Under the pieces are notes generated by a model. That model worked only from the letters and a program-made list of their open reading frames with translations. It made no database searches and was not told the DNA's origin. From Siphonodentalium dalli (Eukaryota; Mollusca; Scaphopoda; Gadilida; Siphonodentaliidae), in contig CP136067.1 of assembly GCA_032622095.1 (NCBI GenBank), positions 49,763,899 to 49,827,898 on the forward strand: a stretch of 64,000 bases of DNA. Reading direction: 5' to 3'. The position numbers and the translations under genes are program-made. Below, in pieces: positions 59,175 to 64,000 of the stretch; position 1 is the stretch's first letter; the number at the start of each line of letters is the position of its first letter.

Positions 59175-60275
59175 AATTCAGCAAAAATCCCTGTTTTTGT
59201 AAAATTCGGCAAAATGAGAAATAAAAGTATAGAAACGGGAACATTTTGCGCTGAATATTGTAGTCTACATATCTCTAGATATTTACTATGATAGTGGTAC
59301 GATTTCTCTGATATAACGAAGATTGTTTTTAGATTTATTGTAAAAATAGACAAAACAGCGCAATTTATCATTTCTTTTGCCTCACTTAATGGGCGATAGA
59401 TCAATATTGTTCTGACCGGGGATATCGTATATAGTCTAGAAAAGTGCGTATATATATACCGCATACGACAGTATGCTGAATGTGTCATCATATATAACAA
59501 GTGATGTGTTATGTAAGATTATTTCAACCCTCACCCCAAAATTCAGCAAAAAGTCACTGTTTTAGGGAAATTCGGCACAAATGAACACAAATGAACAGGT
59601 ATTCGGGATATGTTTGTGCTACGATATAGCATGTTACACACTTCTAAATACAAAGTAATGCAATGCCATGATTGCGGTGATAGATGTAAAAATTTCTTAA
59701 ATTTACGTGGAAAATAGACAAAAAATCATTCATTTTCAGTTGTTTCGCCCCTCATAATAGGCGTTTATTCAGTATTGCATTGAATGGAGATCCCGTATAT
59801 CATATAGAAACCTGTGGAAATATATACTGCATACGATTGTAGGATAAGGATGTCATTCTTTGCCATAGATGCTATGTGGTGGTAGATTGTGTCATCCCCA
59901 CCCCAAAATTCAGAAGAAACAAAATCAGTTTTAGAAATTTCGGTATGGCAGAATACGAAAGCACAACTCCGATTATTTTGTGCTATTATAATGAAGTCTA
60001 CCCACTTCGAGATATACATTATGATAACGTCATGGTATAATTTACAGATGGCAACATTTCGGAGTTTTCTGATGAAAGTAGACCGAAAATCGTGAAATAT
60101 AAACTTGTTTTGCCCCTCTATATACATAGGTGATAATTCAATTCCATTTTGAACAATAATCCAGGACAAGCTCTCAAGAGTTGACGAGACACATAATGCA
60201 TATGAATGTTTTCGGATTGTATCATCTTCTGTCGCATGTGTTTGGTTACGGTATTGTACCCATCGAACAAACACG
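59160..60275. repeat. Three diverged tandem copies of ~366 bp
   Basis: Copies begin near 59168, 59533 and 59900 with AAAATTCAGCAAAAA or AAAATTCAGAAGAAAC, followed in the same order by an AAATTCGGCA-like phrase, GTAAAAATAGACAAAA or equivalent, a TTGCCCCTC-like phrase and a GCATACGA phrase. Similarity is low but the spacing (365, 367) is regular. The 169-codon minus-strand frame at 59765-60274 lies within it and is not recognised. Confidence 0.6.
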
Positions 60276-60704
60276 GAATATTCCTATACACATTTATGCA
60301 TTATGCACATACCTTATCAAGCTGAGGCTTTTGATAGTTACTTGAGTTGAAGAAATTACATCATTGTATATGTTTACTTCGCATAATATAGCTTCACAGT
60401 TGTATAAGATTATACGTATCGGGAGGTTTAGTGTTAATAACCAGGTTCAGCCACAGTACATGTAACTTGTAACGTTTGTTGCCATTACCAACGGAATCAC
60501 CTGACCATTCCGCTTACACGTACAACATCAAACAACCGTTTAGACGTTTTGTGTCAAATGTGAAGCATTGCGAAATGTGTATATCAGAGGGGTGTCCAAT
60601 CTTTATATCAATCGACGAACCTGTGCTCAGTGAACGTTTGTTAAATTCTTCAGCAGCGGTGACCACGCCGTTACTTTTGCCAAATGGGTCGTTGGTACGA
60701 CTTC
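60199..60704 (+). repeat. Left arm of large inverted repeat
   Basis: Sequence from TATGAATGTTTTCGGATTG through CATTATGCACATACCTTATC, TTCGCATAATATAGCTTCAC and GAGGGGTGTCCAATCTTTAT to TTGGTACGAC is inverted at 63451-64000 with roughly 10% differences and a small indel. Confidence 0.85.
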
Positions 60705-61665
60705 CTTTACACCGTTGATCGTCTGCAACCTGGAACCGATGGAAGCCAAAGTTTGTTTGTATCTGGGTGCAGAAATGTTCTCCAATGCGGTCGCATAGCC
60801 TACTATTCTTCGATACACATAGAGGGGTTTTAGCGACCAATGGACATGAACTACCCACGAGACGGCACAGCCATTAAGGTGAGCTCGCGATCTCACCACA
60901 TCTATTCGTGGCTCAACCCTGCACGTTGAGCCAAGGGGTCGTGTTTGGAATGAACCTGCAGCCACCGGGACTTGATGTTCCCCCATGGCTGCCACTTCCC
61001 TTTAATCATATAATAGAATAATTGTTTTACATCAACGGTACTGTACAACCAGTATATATACTGTATTTCTGTGGCTCTCCTATCTGGGAGTCATCATCCA
61101 CGACTTTGCCCTATGGGGACCTTCCCACAGTATTTGGGGTTTTAATGCGTCACGATCTTCTTGGTCACAGCCATCAAATCGAGCCTTGTCATCAACCTTG
61201 CGATGTTCTTTAATTCTATATATCGTCCTTGAATCCCCATTGGGGTACCGTGGCGCCGTTTTTGGGTTGGGCCATATTTCTTGGAATATGATGACGAACA
61301 GATGCCGTAATATCTCCAAGACCTTGCTCATTACATGTCCAATTTATCTGACCATGTATGTCTGCCAAAGTGTCAGGAAGAATATATTTCTTATATGCAT
61401 TTGGTTTCACTTCAGGATAGGGTGGTTTTGGTTCAGCTCTTTGAAACCCATCCCCATTGCTTATATGGTAGCAGAAAGTACTGCTGTATTGTCATGTGAT
61501 CATATAGACCCATAATAGGTTCGTTAAGCTTCTGAGCATTTGTGAATTTCCAGACCTTCCAGGAGTCACATATGGCATATTCTGCCAATATCTGTGTTCT
61601 CTACCATAGCTGATGCCTGATCCATGCTGCTTATTGAGGTATAAGTGGGCTCGTGATAATCAGTT
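60705..61665. other. Spacer of the inverted-repeat element, no gene recognised
   Basis: Several 60-120-codon frames on the minus strand (for example 60627-60995) could be degenerate coding sequence downstream of the gag-protease fossil, but I cannot match them to polymerase or integrase. Confidence 0.4.
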
Positions 61666-63002
61666 TCAATAGTTCCAATTCCTTCTGGGGAATTTGTGTT
61701 GATCTGACAAGTGACGAGAAGATACTATCTCTGGCAGAGTTTCCGATGAGTCAGATGATACAACTCGGTATGCCTTGTTCCTTTCGTTGGACTCAATGAT
61801 CAGCAGCTCGTGTGCTACATCATTTATGTAACATATGGTATTTATCTTCCGATAAGTAGTCATACAGTTTCTTGAGAGCATGGAAACTGTTGCTCCAGTA
61901 CCAATCAGAAACCTCACTGGCTGCCCATACAGATTGCAATCTAAATACAGCTCCCCTCTTCAGAAGAGCTGTATCTAACAAACTCGTTGGAGTTACGATG
62001 TCCACTTGTGTTCTGCTGGTCTCCCCTACCACGATATGCATTATGGCACATGTCGCGTGGATTGTGAGAAGTTCTGCATCTGGTGCGTTCTTTGTATTCG
62101 TTCGTGTTATAATCAAGATTATCATTATAATTATGTCTCCATTGTCTATCGTCACGATAGTCCCTCCAGGACTCATTTGTGTTACCCTTTTTCTCCTTGT
62201 TTTGGTTCTCCAAGTTTGTCATTCTTTGTTAATCTCCCCTTTACACCTCTTCACATCAGTCAATATTTGTTTTATGTCCTTCATCTCAGAGATGGACTGT
62301 GATGTCTCGGACGGTTGTGAGCTATTTTGAGCTTTCCCATTAGAACCAGTTTGGGGCTTCAGATCATCTCTTATCTTTTTTAGTTCTTCAAACTCTATAT
62401 TTTTGCTTTGTGTTGTGTCTGCTTCATTTACTACCATAGCATAGTGTTTAGCCCTATGTTTTTCAGACTTGGCAAAAGCCACTAATTCAAACACATGTCT
62501 TATGCTCTCACCAAGAGAGCCCAGTCGTGCTTGTTGTACAATGAGCCGTATATATATCTGGATCATACAACCCACCAATGAACTGGTCCTTTGCCAAGGC
62601 GTCTCTCAATTCGTGTGTTGCAGTATGATATAATATATTGGTCAGACGTCGGTACCCCACCCTTGCCCTTTGTCGTCGTGCACGCAATTGTACCATCTGG
62701 TCAGTCTGGTTTTTGGGAGCAAATCGGCCTTTTATCGCACCAACAAGAACGTTGTAGTCTTCTTCTCGTCCTTGGAGTAGGTCACCGAGTGTTCCTTGCG
62801 CCAATCATCTCAAGGATGCGCATAGATAAAGGCCCATGTCATCAGTTTCCAATCCATTTATATTGGAACAAATTTCAAAGTGTGCTTGGTAATCTAACCA
62901 TGATCTTGTGACATCATAGCTATCTGGTGTCACAAATTGTTTCCGTTTTTCACCGGATTTTCTAGAATTTTTTTGGTTCGGGCGATATTTAGCGCAATGC
63001 AT
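61666..63002 (-). pseudogene. Fossil gag-protease of a Ty3/gypsy-type LTR retrotransposon
   Basis: Read on the minus strand from 63002: VTPDSYDVTRSWLDYQAHFE and GLYLCASLR are the N-terminal part of a gag common in animal gypsy elements. One in-frame stop (TGA near 62805) is followed in the same frame by LAQGTLGDLLQGREEDYNVL and LRDALAKDQFI. A frameshift near 62545 leads to QQARLGSLGESIRH. A CCHC-like knuckle region follows (about 62040-62120), then the protease core RFLIGTGATVSMLS, where the catalytic D of D-T/S-G is G. Reverse transcriptase and integrase were not found. Not capable of activity. Confidence 0.8.
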
Positions 63003-63450
63003 TACAATGGATGCCTACCGTAAATCATTATTTGCTGTGTTGGAACTTGACAGCTTACGCATAATAACCTACTGCACGCATGAATTACGCATATGGTGCT
63101 ACAGGTACATCACTAGAATATGTGTTCTTTCTATCAGTTGTCGATTTTCAATAGCTGTAGTTACGATTACGGATTCGAGAAACCCAAGTATATGGGCACG
63201 CGAGTTTTGCATGCATTCATCTAGTGTACAACTAACAATATTTATCATGTAAACAACATAATTAAATACAAACATAACTATATCACAATACTGTGTGTGG
63301 CAAGAAGATTGAATGCAATGAACGGCACTATTTTCTCCCAAATGGACTCGCAATCGTCACTTCTGTAAAAATGTGTTTAGACCGTACGAAACACATACGC
63401 CTACTATAAGCTATACTCGTAATTCCTATATGTATAGTACTACTATAATG
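63003..63450. other. No gene recognised
   Basis: Unassigned spacer between the gag fossil and the right arm. Confidence 0.35.
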
Positions 63451-64000
63451 GTAGTTCGTACAACAACCCATTTGGGAAAAGTAACGACGTGGTCACCGCT
63501 ACTGAAGAATTTAACAAAAGTTCACTAAGCACATGTTCGTCGATTGATATAAAGATTGGACACCCCTCTGATACACATTTCGCAATGCTGCACATTTGAC
63601 ACAAAACGTCTAAACGGTTGTTTGATTGTGTACGTGTAAGCGGAATGGTCATGTGAGTCAGGTGATTTCGTTGGTAATGGCAACACGTGTTAAAAGTTAC
63701 ATGCATGTACTGTGGCTGGACCTGGTTATTAACAAACACTATAAACCTCCAAATATGTATAATCTTATACAACTGTGAAGCTATATTATGCGAAGTAAAC
63801 ATATACAATGATGTAATTTCTTCAACTCAAGTAGCTACCAAACGCCTCAGCTTGATAAGGTATGTGTATAATGCATAAATGTGTACAGGAATATTCCGTG
63901 TTTGTCTCATCTTGCAATGTATTGTACTGTTGGGGCGATAGGTGCAATAACGTAACCAAACAAATGTGACAGAAGATAATTCAATCCGAAAACATTCATA
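63451..64000 (-). repeat. Right arm of large inverted repeat (runs off the window)
   Basis: Inverted copy of 60199-60704. Relative to the left arm it has an insertion near 63910 (CATCTTGCAATGTATTGTAC). The outer boundary is not in the window, so the element is at least 3.8 kb. Confidence 0.85.

Noticed and set aside
60627-60995. 122-codon frame in the inverted-repeat spacer
   Set aside because: No recognisable domain; it overlaps the left arm and the matching part of the right arm does not keep the frame.

Overview
This is a eukaryotic window from a metazoan, most likely a lophotrochozoan and probably a mollusc. The one intact gene recognised is a spliced ribosomal protein gene. Most of the remaining sequence is interspersed repeats of kinds described from bivalve genomes: pearl/HINE-like elements with ~160-bp core monomers, Helitrons, and hAT, piggyBac-like and Harbinger-like miniature elements. 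The organism is inferred, not proven. No bacterial operons, CRISPR arrays, tRNAs or rRNAs were seen.

2.8-27.9 kb: RPS11 (uS17), plus strand. Exons 2, 3 and 4 lie at 2818-2946, 3702-3907 and 27768-27891 and join in frame to the stop. The short first coding exon was not found. The last intron is about 23.9 kb, very long for a ribosomal protein gene. The two introns carry eleven copies of a box C/D snoRNA. Its guide pairs with the conserved 28S segment AGACCGTCGTGA, the site targeted by vertebrate U35; SNORD35B is hosted by RPS11 in human. Nine copies, 15.4-25.6 kb, sit in tandem ~1.13-kb units (one of them lost its box D, one has a mutated guide). Two diverged copies lie at 12.3 and 13.8 kb and one degenerate copy lies in the preceding intron. 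The units have been invaded by hAT, Harbinger-like and other elements, several with clean target duplications. Intron 3 also holds a 4.4-kb pearl/HINE element with nested 161/483/1449-bp periodicity.

27.9-43.2 kb: repeat mosaic downstream of RPS11. Several families share one layout (terminal hairpin, CCGT-type microsatellite, 150-171-bp monomers). Nested insertions are visible, including a HINE inside a TTAA-flanked foldback element and a Helitron inside nested inverted repeats.

43.2-55.3 kb: a decayed LINE reverse transcriptase tail at 44.2-44.6 kb, then two Helitron concatemers. Eight minus-strand elements lie end to end at 46460-52071 and three plus-strand elements at 52308-53659.

55.3-64 kb: a frameshifted C-type lectin gene fragment between two TTAA-type miniature elements, a diverged 366-bp triple repeat, and a large inverted repeat whose right arm runs off the window. 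Its arms enclose fossil gag-protease sequence of a Ty3/gypsy-type retrotransposon.

Short open frames inside the HINE, Helitron and snoRNA-unit repeats were judged non-coding.
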